This document shows, in pieces, positions 10,655-20,835 of a stretch of 64,000 nt of DNA (position 1 is its first letter; each line of letters begins with the position of its first letter). The translations under genes and the position numbers were made by a program. The notes under the pieces are model-generated. The model was not told the origin of the DNA, did not search any database, and saw only the letters and a list, made by a program, of their open reading frames with translations. Source of the DNA: Hyphomonadaceae bacterium (GTDB taxonomy: Bacteria > Pseudomonadota > Alphaproteobacteria > Caulobacterales > Maricaulaceae); the NCBI GenBank assembly GCA_014324115.1, contig JACOMS010000001.1, positions 23,089 through 87,088 of the forward strand, given 5' to 3'.

Positions 10655-11596
10655 ATGAAAGTTATCAGCGGTACGGCCAACGTGCCTCTCACGACTGCAA
10701 TCGCCAATGTGCTTGATTTGCCTCAAACCCATGTGGATATCAAGCGCTTTCGAGATCAGGAAATTTTTGTCCGGATCAATGAAAATGTTCGCGGCGAGGA
10801 CATTTTTTTAGTGCAACCCACTTCGGCCCCGGCCAATGATCATTTAATGGAACTTCTCATCATGATTGACGCGCTTGTGCGTGCTTCCGCCAAGCGCATC
10901 ACGGCAGTCGTACCTTATTTCGGTTATGCAAGACAGGATAGAAAAACCGGAGGTCGCACGCCGATTTCAGCCAAACTTGTGGCCAATCTGATTTCGGAGG
11001 CCGGAGCCCATCGCGTTCTGACCATGGATTTGCATGCCGGACAAATACAGGGCTTTTTTGATATCCCGACAGATAACCTGTTTTCCCAGCCTGTCTTTGA
11101 AGCCGACATCCATGAGAAAATACCGCCCAAGCGCCATGATAACCTTCTCTTCGTATCACCGGATACAGGCGGTGTTGTGCGCACCCGCAGCCTCGCCAAA
11201 CAGTTTAACAGCGATATCGCTATTGTCGACAAACGCCGTCCGGTTGTTGGCGAATCCGAGGTGATGAATATCATCGGCGACGTGAAAGGTCGGGACTGCA
11301 TCCTGTTTGATGACATCATTGATTCCGGTAGCACGCTCTGTAGCGCCAGCGAAGCCTTGCTCAATCATGGGGCTACCTCCGTCTCAGCCTATATTACACA
11401 CGGGGTTCTGTCCAACCCTGCGGTGGAGCGCATTACAAAATCCATGCTGGACGAAGTGGTCATCACGGACACCATTGCCCAGCCGGACAAAGTCAAATCC
11501 TGCGAAAAAATCCGTGAAGCCAGCGTCGCGACACTGCTTGGCAAGGCCATCAAACGCATTGCCAATGATGAAAGCGTGTCCAAATTGTTTGAATGA
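10655..11596 (+). CDS. prs: ribose-phosphate pyrophosphokinase
   Basis: [48 protein letters not shown]-binding motif. Confidence 0.97.
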   Translation: MKVISGTANVPLTTAIANVLDLPQTHVDIKRFRDQEIFVRINENVRGEDIFLVQPTSAPANDHLMELLIMIDALVRASAKRITAVVPYFGYARQDRKTGGRTPISAKLVANLISEAGAHRVLTMDLHAGQIQGFFDIPTDNLFSQPVFEADIHEKIPPKRHDNLLFVSPDTGGVVRTRSLAKQFNSDIAIVDKRRPVVGESEVMNIIGDVKGRDCILFDDIIDSGSTLCSASEALLNHGATSVSAYITHGVLSNPAVERITKSMLDEVVITDTIAQPDKVKSCEKIREASVATLLGKAIKRIANDESVSKLFE

Positions 11597-11655
11597 TATG
11601 TCACATCGGGAGCGATGATCGAAATACCATCCCGCACACCCAACGGGATAGACAC

Positions 11656-11687
11656 CCGGACACTTCCAAGCCCCTGGAGGTGTCCGG
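11656..11687. other. 13-bp stem / 6-nt loop hairpin between prs and rplY
   Basis: CCGGACACTTCCA-AGCCCC-TGGAGGTGTCCGG, one G.T pair; not followed by a T-run. Confidence 0.65.
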
Positions 11688-11690
11688 CTG

Positions 11691-11758
11691 CGTAAATTTC
11701 CACAGAGGGGACTTGCGTTTTCTGATGCAGTCCTCTAACAGCGCCGCTGGAATTTACG
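11691..11758. other. long-range imperfect inverted repeat upstream of rplY
   Basis: CGTAAATTTCCA (11691-11702) pairs with TGGAATTTACG (11748-11758); possible inner AGAGG/CCTCT pairing. Confidence 0.55.
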
Positions 11759-11844
11759 GGACTTTCTTCATGGTCGCCTTGCGGGCGATTGTTTTACTGG
11801 AGACTTGTCGGGTTTAACCCGGTCCCAGGCTGAGGAACGGGACA

Positions 11845-12486
11845 ATGACCTATATCTGCCTTGAAGTGGCTGTCAGAGAAAATACAGGTACAGGCTTGGC
11901 GCGTGCCGCTCGTCGCGATGGCGAGGTTCCCGGCATCCTTTATGGCGGGGGTCAGAACCCGGTGGCCATTGCCCTGCGTCGGAATGAGGTGCTGCGCGCG
12001 ATCAACTCGGGCCGGTTTCTTGCGAATATGATTGAGATTTCACACGAGGGGAAAAAGCAGAAGGTCATCACCAAGGAAGTACAGTTCCACCCCGTCAATG
12101 ACATGCCGGTTCATATTGATTTGTACCGTGTGAAAGAAACCACAGTCATTGAAGTGGAGATTTCTGTGAACTTCGTCGGTGATGATTCGGCTCCGGGTAT
12201 CAAGCGCGGCGGTATCCTCAATGTCGTGCGCTATGCTGTGGAAGTTAAATGTCCGGCAGGCTCCATTCCGGATACCATTGAAGCCGATGTGTCTCATATG
12301 GACATCGGGGACAGTCTTCACATTTCCGACGTCACATTGCCCGAGGGTGTAACTCCCGCCATAAGTGACCGTGACTTCACCATCGCGACAATCGTCAGCT
12401 CCCGTGTATCCAGGGGAGCCGGTACGGTTGAGGATGGAGAGGAAAGTACAGCTGTTGATGGAAAGGGCGAAGGTGCAGAAGCATAA
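11845..12486 (+). CDS. rplY: 50S ribosomal protein L25/CTC
   Basis: GLARAARRDGEVPGILYGGG; KEVQFHPVNDMPVHIDLYRV; C-terminal CTC extension. Confidence 0.95.
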   Translation: MTYICLEVAVRENTGTGLARAARRDGEVPGILYGGGQNPVAIALRRNEVLRAINSGRFLANMIEISHEGKKQKVITKEVQFHPVNDMPVHIDLYRVKETTVIEVEISVNFVGDDSAPGIKRGGILNVVRYAVEVKCPAGSIPDTIEADVSHMDIGDSLHISDVTLPEGVTPAISDRDFTIATIVSSRVSRGAGTVEDGEESTAVDGKGEGAEA

Positions 12487-12533
12487 TTCCGGCGCGTTTG
12501 CATCGGCTTTTAGCCCCGCGAAAAATTGAACCC

Positions 12534-13142
12534 ATGCTGCTGTGGGTTGGGTTGGGAAACCCCGGCGCCAAGTATGCTGGAAACCGTCATAATGTCGGCT
12601 TTATGGCGATTGATGCTGTCGCGGGTTATTATCATTTTGACTCTGAAAAATCCAGATTTAACAGCCTTGTCCGCGACGGCGTGATCGACTTTAATGGTCA
12701 GGCGCAAAGGGTGCTGGCGCTGAAGCCGCAGACTTTCATGAACGATTCCGGTCCGGCTGTGCAAAAGTTCATGCAATTCTACAAGATTCCGCCAGGCCGG
12801 CTGACCGTATTTTATGACGAAATTGACCTCATACCCGGGAAGGTGCGCCATAAATCCGGTGGCGGCATTGCCGGCCACAACGGTTTGCGGTCAATCCGCC
12901 AACATGTGGGTGAAGGCTTTCACCGTATCCGTATCGGCATCGGTCACCCCGGACACAAAGAAAAGGTTCCAGGTCATGTTCTTTCCGATTTTGCAAAATC
13001 AGAACAGGTCTGGGTTAATGATGTATTGAATGCCTTGGCACGATCTGCGGACTTGTTGGCGGCAGGCGAGGCCGATAAATATCAGACCAGGGTTAATTTG
13101 ATGGCTCCACCACCGGGGAAAACGCGGCGGAATGACAGGTGA
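12534..13142 (+). CDS. pth: peptidyl-tRNA hydrolase
   Basis: VGLGNPGAKYAGNRHNVGFMAID; ALKPQTFMNDSG; GGIAGHNGLRSI. Confidence 0.96.
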   Translation: MLLWVGLGNPGAKYAGNRHNVGFMAIDAVAGYYHFDSEKSRFNSLVRDGVIDFNGQAQRVLALKPQTFMNDSGPAVQKFMQFYKIPPGRLTVFYDEIDLIPGKVRHKSGGGIAGHNGLRSIRQHVGEGFHRIRIGIGHPGHKEKVPGHVLSDFAKSEQVWVNDVLNALARSADLLAAGEADKYQTRVNLMAPPPGKTRRNDR

Positions 13143-13223
13143 GCCCCCGGAGAATTTCGCTTTTGATCGACCACCCCCAGGCGTGTGTCTTGGGTTTCAG
13201 TGCGTAAATCTCCGCCGTTTCAG

Positions 13224-13263
13224 TGCGGATCAAGCAGTGTGAATGCGGATCAAGCAGTGTGAA
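13224..13263. repeat. perfect 20-bp tandem duplication
   Basis: TGCGGATCAAGCAGTGTGAA twice in succession in the pth-sucC gap. Confidence 0.9.
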
Positions 13264-13489
13264 ACTGGATTCGCCGCTGATCAATGATATGATACAGGGG
13301 TGAGCGCATTTCACGAAGAAGCAGGGGCTGGCTTGACAGGACAAGATGTTTTTATGAAACGCAGCACTCATGCCTGACGAAAGTGCAGTTTCGTCATGTG
13401 GTTTCATGTTGGTGGTTGCGACTCTGCTACGGGGCTTCTATACAGGGCGTTCAAACCCGATTTATCAGTCAGAACGGACGGGAATTTCC

Positions 13490-14734
13490 ATGAACATACA
13501 TGAATACCAAGGCAAAGCTGTCCTCAAAGACATTGGTGCACCGGTCTCCAGAGGTATCGCCATTTTCGATGCATCTGAAGCAAGGGGGGCCGCAGAAGAG
13601 CTGGGCGGTCCACTCTGGGTGGTAAAATCACAAATTCATGCGGGTGGACGCGGCAAGGGGAAATTCAGGGAAGAGAAAGCCGGTGATAAAGGCGGTGTGC
13701 GCCTTACGCGGTCCGTGGAAGAAGTGGTCGAAAATGCCAAACAGATGCTCGGTAGTACTCTGGTTACGGCACAGACAGGTGATGAGGGCAAAGTTGTCAA
13801 CCGGCTCTACATTGAGGATGGCTCCGATATTGACAGGGAATTTTATATTTCGCTCCTGGTTGACCGGGCGACGTCCCGCGTCTCATTCATTGCTTCAACC
13901 GAGGGCGGGATGGATATTGAACGGGTTGCTCACGATACGCCCGAAAAAATCGTCACATTTGATATTGATCCGGCGACGGGTTTCATGCCCCACCACGGGC
14001 GTACACTGGCCAAGGCGCTTGATCTGTCCGGCGATCTGGCCAAACAGGCGCACAAGCTGGGCAAAATACTTTATGACGGCTTCCTCGCCAAGGATATGAG
14101 CCTGCTTGAGATTAATCCGCTTATTGTGACCGAAGACCAGTGTCTGCACTGTCTCGACGCGAAAGTCTCTTTCGACAATAACGCTTTGTTTCGTCATCCC
14201 GACATTGAGGAGATGCGAGACGGGACCGAGGAAGACGAAAAAGAAGTGGAAGCCGGCAGGTATGACCTGTCCTATGTGGCGCTGGATGGCAATATCGGGT
14301 GCATGGTCAACGGTGCCGGATTAGCCATGAGTACGATGGACATCATCAAACTCTACGGCAGGGAGCCTGCCAACTTCCTGGATGTCGGTGGCGGTGCGAC
14401 GACCGGGAAGGTCGCCGCGGCCTTCAAAATCATTACGTCAGATCCCGGCGTCGAAGGTATCCTGGTCAATATTTTCGGTGGTATCATGAAATGCGACGTT
14501 ATCGCAAACGGTGTGGTTCAGGCGGTAAAAGATGTTGGCCTTGAGGTTCCCCTCGTCGTCCGCCTCGAGGGCACCAATGTCGGGAGAGGCAAAGAGATCA
14601 TCAACAATTCCGGCCTCAACGTTATCGCAGCCGATGATCTGGACGACGCGGCGCAAAAGATTGTTGCGGCTTTGGATGATACCAAAACCTGCACAGGAAC
14701 CGGTCTCGACAAAATCCTCAATCAACAGAGTTAA
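13490..14734 (+). CDS. sucC: succinyl-CoA synthetase subunit beta
   Basis: [50 protein letters not shown]. Confidence 0.97.
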   Translation: MNIHEYQGKAVLKDIGAPVSRGIAIFDASEARGAAEELGGPLWVVKSQIHAGGRGKGKFREEKAGDKGGVRLTRSVEEVVENAKQMLGSTLVTAQTGDEGKVVNRLYIEDGSDIDREFYISLLVDRATSRVSFIASTEGGMDIERVAHDTPEKIVTFDIDPATGFMPHHGRTLAKALDLSGDLAKQAHKLGKILYDGFLAKDMSLLEINPLIVTEDQCLHCLDAKVSFDNNALFRHPDIEEMRDGTEEDEKEVEAGRYDLSYVALDGNIGCMVNGAGLAMSTMDIIKLYGREPANFLDVGGGATTGKVAAAFKIITSDPGVEGILVNIFGGIMKCDVIANGVVQAVKDVGLEVPLVVRLEGTNVGRGKEIINNSGLNVIAADDLDDAAQKIVAALDDTKTCTGTGLDKILNQQS

Positions 14735-14737
14735 ATC

Positions 14738-15622
14738 ATGTCAGTACTTGTAGACAAACATACCAAGGTTATCACACAGGGGATGACAGGCAAGACAGGG
14801 ACCTTCCACACGGAACAGGCGCTCGCTTACGGTACGCAGGTAGTGGCAGGGGTAACGCCTGGTCGCGCCGGGCAGGAGCACATCGGCCTGCCGGTTTATG
14901 ACACGGTGGCCGAAGCCAAACATGCGACAGGTGCAACGGCTTCTGTCATCTATGTGCCGCCGCCCTTTGCTGCCGACTCAATCCTTGAAGCCATTGCCGC
15001 CGAAATGGAATTGATTGTTGCGATTACTGAAGGCATTCCTGTGCGCGATATGATCACTGTCAAGCGTGCGCTGGAGGGTTCCAAATCCCGTCTCATCGGG
15101 CCGAACTGCCCGGGTGTGTTGACGCCTGAAGAATGCAAAATCGGTATTATGCCCGGCAATATTTTCACAAAAGGCACGTGCGGTGTCGTCTCCCGCTCCG
15201 GCACACTGACCTATGAGGCCGTGTTCCAGACAACGCAGGTCGGTCTCGGTCAATCAACGGCTATCGGGATCGGCGGTGACCCGATCAACGGGACAAACTT
15301 CATTGACTGTCTTGAACTGTTCCTGTACGATGATGGCACAGATCAGATTATCATCATAGGTGAAATCGGCGGATCTGCCGAGGAAGAAGCCGCGGAATAT
15401 ATCGCTCATATGGCCAGGAAGGGCACGAAAAAACCTGTGGTGGGATTTATTGCCGGGCGTACCGCGCCTCCGGGCCGGATGATGGGCCACGCGGGTGCGA
15501 TCGTGTCCGGCGGTAAAGGTGGTGCCGAGGACAAAATCGCCGCTATGAAAGCCGCAGGTATTCGCGTATCACAGAGTCCGGCCCAACTCGGTACGACGAT
15601 GATGGATCTGCTGAAAGGGTAG
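14738..15622 (+). CDS. sucD: succinyl-CoA synthetase subunit alpha
   Basis: [48 protein letters not shown]. Confidence 0.97.
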   Translation: MSVLVDKHTKVITQGMTGKTGTFHTEQALAYGTQVVAGVTPGRAGQEHIGLPVYDTVAEAKHATGATASVIYVPPPFAADSILEAIAAEMELIVAITEGIPVRDMITVKRALEGSKSRLIGPNCPGVLTPEECKIGIMPGNIFTKGTCGVVSRSGTLTYEAVFQTTQVGLGQSTAIGIGGDPINGTNFIDCLELFLYDDGTDQIIIIGEIGGSAEEEAAEYIAHMARKGTKKPVVGFIAGRTAPPGRMMGHAGAIVSGGKGGAEDKIAAMKAAGIRVSQSPAQLGTTMMDLLKG

Positions 15623-15636
15623 AAAGGTTGAATCAC

Positions 15637-18594
15637 ATGGAAAACCAGAGATCTGAGAAAAACCGGAACTTTCTCGACACACTTTTCCTGGACGGAGGTA
15701 ACGCTGCCTATCTTGAGCAGATGCTCGCCTGTTACATGGAAAGCCCGGACAGTGTTGACAAAAGTTGGCAGGACTATTTCGGCGCGCTCGGCGAGGATGC
15801 CGTCAATGTACGCAAAAACGCGGACGGACCCGCATGGAAAGACAAAAACTGGCCGGTGGAGTCCAACGGGGAGTGGGTAAGTGCTCTGACGGGAGATTGG
15901 GAATCTGATACGGAGGAGCGGGTCTCCGGAAAGCTCGAAAACCGCATGCCTGGCGCTTCTGCGGAACAGGTTCGTCAAGCCACGAAAGATTCCCTGCGCG
16001 CTCTGATGCTGATCCGCGCCTATCGTGTCCGGGGCCACATGATTGGCGATCTTGATCCACTGGGCCTGCGGGAGAAAAGGCGCCATCCCGAGCTGGAATA
16101 CTCAAGCTATGGTTTTACCGATGATGATCTTGAACGGCCCATATTTATTGATGGTGTTATGGGTCTTGAGACGGCGACACTGGCGCAAATAATCGAAATT
16201 ATGGAGCGCACCTATTGCTCCACTTTCGGTGTACAGTTCATGCACGTTTCCAATCCGGGTGAAAAAGCCTGGATACAGCAGCGGATCGAAGGTCCGGATA
16301 AGGAGATTTCCTTTACGCCAAAAGGCCGCAGATACATTCTCAGGAAACTGATTGAAGCTGAGGAATTCGAACAGCTCATCCACAAGCGTTATCCCGGAAC
16401 GAAACGCTTTGGCATAGACGGGGCGGAGAGCCTTTTGCCGGCGCTGGAACAGATTATCAAACGCGGCGGGCAGCTTGGCCTCAAGGATATTAACTTCGGT
16501 ATGCCGCATCGCGGCCGGCTTAACGTGATGGCCTCTGTCATGCAAAAACCCTATTCTGCCATCTTTCACGAGTTTCTCGGTGGTGTTGCGACCGGGGCGG
16601 AGGATTTTGGTTCCGGAGATGTGAAGTATCACTTGGGTGTGTCCGATGATCGTGAATTTGACGGCAATGAGGTTCACTTGTCACTCGCCCCGAATCCGTC
16701 TCACCTTGAGGTTGTTGCCCCCGTTGTAATGGGGAAAACCCGCGCAAAACAGCAAATGGTGTCCGATACGCACAGCTCTTCCGATCCGAAACAGGTTGTG
16801 GCGGTTATCATGCACGGGGATAGTGCTTTCGCCGGGCAGGGCATCGTCATGGAAAGTTTCCAGATGTCCCAACTCGCCGGGTATGGTACAGGTGGAACGA
16901 TCCACATTATCGTCAATAACCAGATCGGCTTTACGACAACACCGGAAGAGTACAGCTCCGGTCGTTATTGTTCCGATGTCGCCTTTATGGTTGAGGCGCC
17001 GGTTTTTCACGTGAACGGCAATGATCCTGAGGCTGTGGTTTACGCCGCCCGCGTGGCCACGGAATATCGCCAGAAATTCGGCAAGGATGTGGTGATTGAT
17101 ATTATCTGCTATCGCCGTTACGGCCATAATGAGGGTGATGATCCGTCATTTACACAACCGATAATGTATAGGACCATCCGTGATCTGCCTTCGGCGGCCA
17201 TGATTTACGGTGACCGTCTCGTTGCTAACGGCACTATCAAAAAAGACGAGTTACGGGCCATGGTCGATGAATTTTACGCCCATCTCGACAGCGAGTTTGA
17301 AAAAGCCAAGACCTATGAAACCAAAGAACCGGACTGGTTACAGGGCGTATGGCAGGGTATTACACTACCGCCGGAAGGTAAACGCAAGGGTGATACCTCT
17401 GTAACGGTCGACACACTTCGGAATTTGGGTCGCAAATTTACAACCGTGCCGGACGGATTCAATATTCACCCCACATTGAAACGGATTATTCAGGCCCGTG
17501 CCGGGAAAGTGGAAAGCGGTACCGACATAGACTGGGGTTTGGCTGAGCACCTTGCTTTTGCAACATTCGTCACGGAAGGTCATCCGGTGCGCCTGTCCGG
17601 GCAGGACAGTGAACGCGGGACATTCTCCCAGCGCCAATCCTGTTTTTTCGATCAGGAAGACGGATCAAAATATACACCGCTCAATAATCTGTCGGCGAGT
17701 CAGAAGTATTATCAGGTGTTGAATTCGCAACTGTCAGAAGAAGCTATACTGGGCTTTGAGTACGGGTTCTCCGGTGCAGCCCCGCACGTGCTCACAATTT
17801 GGGAAGCGCAATTTGGGGATTTCGCAAACGGTGCGCAAGTCATGGTTGATCAGTTCATCAGCTCGGCTGAGCAGAAATGGCTGCGCATGTCCGGTCTCGT
17901 GATGCTGCTACCGCACGGCTATGAGGGGCAGGGGCCGGAGCACTCCTCCGCGCGTCTTGAGCGCTACCTGCAAATTTGCGCCGAAGACAATATGCAGGTG
18001 GCAAATATTTCGACCCCCGCCAACTATTTTCATGCCTTGCGTCGGCAAATCCACCGCAAATTCCGCAAACCTCTCATTGTGATGAGTCCGAAGAGCCTGT
18101 TGCGGCACAAGCTCTGCGTCTCGACGCTCGAAGAAATGGGCGAAGGCGGTGAGTTCCGCCGCGTGCTCTGGGATGATGCTGAATACAAACCTGAAACCAG
18201 TGGCGTAAAACTGGTCGGAGACTCCGGGATCAGGCGCGTCGTCCTGTGCTCGGGAAAGGTTTACTATGATCTGTTCGAGGCTCGTGAGGCCGCCGGGCGT
18301 GACGATATTTATCTGCTGCGTGTAGAACAGCTCTATCCATATCCTGATGACGCTTTGGCTCTCGAACTCAAACGGTTCAAAAATGCGGACATGGTCTGGT
18401 GCCAGGAAGAGCCGAAAAATATGGGTGCCTGGACTTTCATCAATCCGCTTATTGAAGAAACGCTTGTCGATATCGGTGCGAAAAACTCCCGTGCTCAATA
18501 TGTGGGTCGACCCGCAAGCGCCTCGACAGCCACCGGCATTGCGTCTAAACACAAAAAGGAACAACAGGCTTTGATTAACGAAGCCTTGGCTTAG
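15637..18594 (+). CDS. sucA: 2-oxoglutarate dehydrogenase E1 component
   Basis: NFGMPHRGRLNVMASVMQKPY; YRRYGHNEGDDPSFTQP; LMLLPHGYEGQGPEHSSARLERYLQ-type segment. Confidence 0.97.
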   Translation: MENQRSEKNRNFLDTLFLDGGNAAYLEQMLACYMESPDSVDKSWQDYFGALGEDAVNVRKNADGPAWKDKNWPVESNGEWVSALTGDWESDTEERVSGKLENRMPGASAEQVRQATKDSLRALMLIRAYRVRGHMIGDLDPLGLREKRRHPELEYSSYGFTDDDLERPIFIDGVMGLETATLAQIIEIMERTYCSTFGVQFMHVSNPGEKAWIQQRIEGPDKEISFTPKGRRYILRKLIEAEEFEQLIHKRYPGTKRFGIDGAESLLPALEQIIKRGGQLGLKDINFGMPHRGRLNVMASVMQKPYSAIFHEFLGGVATGAEDFGSGDVKYHLGVSDDREFDGNEVHLSLAPNPSHLEVVAPVVMGKTRAKQQMVSDTHSSSDPKQVVAVIMHGDSAFAGQGIVMESFQMSQLAGYGTGGTIHIIVNNQIGFTTTPEEYSSGRYCSDVAFMVEAPVFHVNGNDPEAVVYAARVATEYRQKFGKDVVIDIICYRRYGHNEGDDPSFTQPIMYRTIRDLPSAAMIYGDRLVANGTIKKDELRAMVDEFYAHLDSEFEKAKTYETKEPDWLQGVWQGITLPPEGKRKGDTSVTVDTLRNLGRKFTTVPDGFNIHPTLKRIIQARAGKVESGTDIDWGLAEHLAFATFVTEGHPVRLSGQDSERGTFSQRQSCFFDQEDGSKYTPLNNLSASQKYYQVLNSQLSEEAILGFEYGFSGAAPHVLTIWEAQFGDFANGAQVMVDQFISSAEQKWLRMSGLVMLLPHGYEGQGPEHSSARLERYLQICAEDNMQVANISTPANYFHALRRQIHRKFRKPLIVMSPKSLLRHKLCVSTLEEMGEGGEFRRVLWDDAEYKPETSGVKLVGDSGIRRVVLCSGKVYYDLFEAREAAGRDDIYLLRVEQLYPYPDDALALELKRFKNADMVWCQEEPKNMGAWTFINPLIEETLVDIGAKNSRAQYVGRPASASTATGIASKHKKEQQALINEALA

Positions 18595-18609
18595 GAGCGG
18601 GAGACCAAA

Positions 18610-20190
18610 ATGACAGATATTAGAGTTCCGAATGTAGGCGAAAGCGTTGCCGAGGTTACAATTGCAACCTGGTTCAAACAAGTCGGTGACAGTGTCAGGA
18701 AGGACGAGGCGATTGTTGAGCTGGAAACAGATAAGGCCGCGCAGGAACTGGTTGCGCCCGAAGACGGCATCCTGGAAGAGATTGTCGTGCCGGAGGGCGA
18801 AAGCGCAGAGGTCGGTGCACTGATTGCGCGTCTGGGTAACGGCACAGGGGCTGCGAAATCCACGAACAGGTCCCCAGGTGAAGAGGTCCAGGAAAAAGAG
18901 CAGATTGATGCTGCCCCGGCGGCGTCATCGGGGGGGGGCGCAAGGCTTGATATCAATGTGCCGAATGTCGGTGAAAGCGTTGCCGAGGTTACAATTGCAA
19001 CCTGGTTCAAACAAGTCGGTGACAGTGTCGGGAAGGACGAGGCGATCGTTGAGCTGGAAACAGATAAAGCCGCGCAGGAACTGGTTGCGCCGGAGCCCGG
19101 CGTGATGGGTGAAATTTTTGTCCCCGCAGGCGAAATCGCAGTCATTGGACAAACAATCTGTACCCTGATGGTGGGCGAATCTGCGGGGGCCGGTGACGAA
19201 GGTGGCAAGGCGTCCGGTTATCAGGGATATGCCGATCGCGACTCTGACCGGAAGGTCATGCCGTCGGCTCAACGTGTGATTGAAGAAAACAGTTTGGATG
19301 CTTCGGCGATTCAGGGCACGGGTAAAGGTGGTCGTGTCCGCAAGGGTGACGCGCTGGAGGCCAGAACCGGTCCGCCTGCAAAAGCACCGGCTCCCCCACC
19401 CGTATCGCCTGTGCCGCCCGTATCGCCCGTGCCGCCCGCATCGCCCGTGCCGCCCGCATCGCCCGTGCCGATGGTGCCGCGCGTGGATCATCCTCGTGAG
19501 GAAAAGGTGCGCATGACACGGATCCGGCAAACCATCGCCCGGCGCCTGAAGGATGCGCAGGATACAGCCGCCATGCTCACAACCTATAATGAGGCGGATA
19601 TGAGCGGGGTTATGGCGTTGCGCTCAAAATACAAGGAACTTTTCCTCAGAAAACACGGCGTCAAACTCGGCTTTATGAGCTTTTTCGTCAAAGCCTGTGT
19701 TCAGTCGCTCAAAGACGTACCGGCCGTGAATGCGGAAATTGACGGCGCGGATATAATCTACAAGAATTATTACGATATCAGTATTGCCGTCGGCACGGAT
19801 AAGGGTTTGGTCGTACCTGTGCTGCGTGATTGCGATGAGCTCTCCCTCGGCAGTATCGAAAAAGGCATTGCGGATCTGGGTCAGAAAGCCCGTGATGGAG
19901 ATTTGTCCATTGCTGACATGTCCGGCGGCACATTTACCATCTCCAACGGTGGGGTCTACGGTTCCCTGATGAGTTCACCCATCCTTAACCCGCCGCAATC
20001 CGGTATTCTGGGCATGCACAAAATCGAGAAACGCCCGGTCGTGATTGATGATGAAATCGTCATCCGTCCGATGATGTACCTGGCGCTGTCCTATGATCAC
20101 CGCATTGTTGACGGCAAGGAGGCCGTGACCTTCCTCGTGCGCGTGAAAGAATGTCTCGAAGATCCGGAACGGGTACTGCTCGACCTCTAG
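18610..20190 (+). CDS. sucB: 2-oxoglutarate dehydrogenase E2 (dihydrolipoamide succinyltransferase) with two lipoyl domains
   Basis: Two copies of [46 protein letters not shown]; Pro/Ala/Val hinge; catalytic [16 protein letters not shown]. Confidence 0.96.
   Translation: MTDIRVPNVGESVAEVTIATWFKQVGDSVRKDEAIVELETDKAAQELVAPEDGILEEIVVPEGESAEVGALIARLGNGTGAAKSTNRSPGEEVQEKEQIDAAPAASSGGGARLDINVPNVGESVAEVTIATWFKQVGDSVGKDEAIVELETDKAAQELVAPEPGVMGEIFVPAGEIAVIGQTICTLMVGESAGAGDEGGKASGYQGYADRDSDRKVMPSAQRVIEENSLDASAIQGTGKGGRVRKGDALEARTGPPAKAPAPPPVSPVPPVSPVPPASPVPPASPVPMVPRVDHPREEKVRMTRIRQTIARRLKDAQDTAAMLTTYNEADMSGVMALRSKYKELFLRKHGVKLGFMSFFVKACVQSLKDVPAVNAEIDGADIIYKNYYDISIAVGTDKGLVVPVLRDCDELSLGSIEKGIADLGQKARDGDLSIADMSGGTFTISNGGVYGSLMSSPILNPPQSGILGMHKIEKRPVVIDDEIVIRPMMYLALSYDHRIVDGKEAVTFLVRVKECLEDPERVLLDL
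19399..19470 (+). repeat. 18-bp tandem repeats encoding the E2 hinge ([12 protein letters not shown]), about four units
   Basis: CCCGTATCGCCTGTGCCG, CCCGTATCGCCCGTGCCG, CCCGCATCGCCCGTGCCG x2. Confidence 0.85.
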
Positions 20191-20235
20191 GCCGCTTCAT
20201 ATGGCAAATGTCCCTCTGAATTTGGGGAGAGGTAT

Positions 20236-20670
20236 ATGTCATCTGATATCAAACCAGCCGTGATATTCTGGATATTGGGATGCTTTTTTGTAATCTGGAA
20301 TCTCGTCGGCTGCGCCAGCTATCTTTTTGATACAATAGCATCCGGGAAACAATATGCCAATGTGTATGGAGAGGAGATGGCGGCTTTGCGGGATGTCTAC
20401 CCGGCGTGGGCCATGGCGGGGTATGCGATAGGTGTTTGGGGTGGCTTGCTTGCGGCTGTTTTATTTCTGATACGTAAAAGGCTGGCCGTGACCATGTTCA
20501 TGATCTCTATTATCGGGGCTTTGGTTAGCAATGCCTGGACGGTGACCTCACCTGTCCTGCAGGAAGTCGCAGGCGATACCCGCTGGATTATGCCGATGGT
20601 GATTGTTGCTATCGGCCTCTTCGAAATCTGGTATTCCCGCAAACAGGTGTCCCGTGGTATCCTGACTTGA
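20236..20670 (+). CDS. small multi-spanning membrane protein, hypothetical
   Basis: 144 aa with about four hydrophobic segments; lies between sucB and lpdA on the same strand. Confidence 0.75.
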   Translation: MSSDIKPAVIFWILGCFFVIWNLVGCASYLFDTIASGKQYANVYGEEMAALRDVYPAWAMAGYAIGVWGGLLAAVLFLIRKRLAVTMFMISIIGALVSNAWTVTSPVLQEVAGDTRWIMPMVIVAIGLFEIWYSRKQVSRGILT

Positions 20671-20835
20671 TTCGGTGAGCGTTGGCTATAATTATTCCGG
20701 GGTTGCGAATACGATGAATGTGCCAAAGTCGGCCGGTCGTCCATCACCTGCCCGGCTTCCGATGGAATGATTACAGGTTAAAGTTGACCCCGGGTTTGGG
20801 CCCCTCTAAACAACCCTGCGTAACAGGAGTCTGGC

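Noticed and set aside
13093-13407. 104-aa minus-strand ORF in the pth-sucC gap
   Set aside because: Spans the 20-bp tandem duplication and overlaps the end of pth; no motif, probably non-coding
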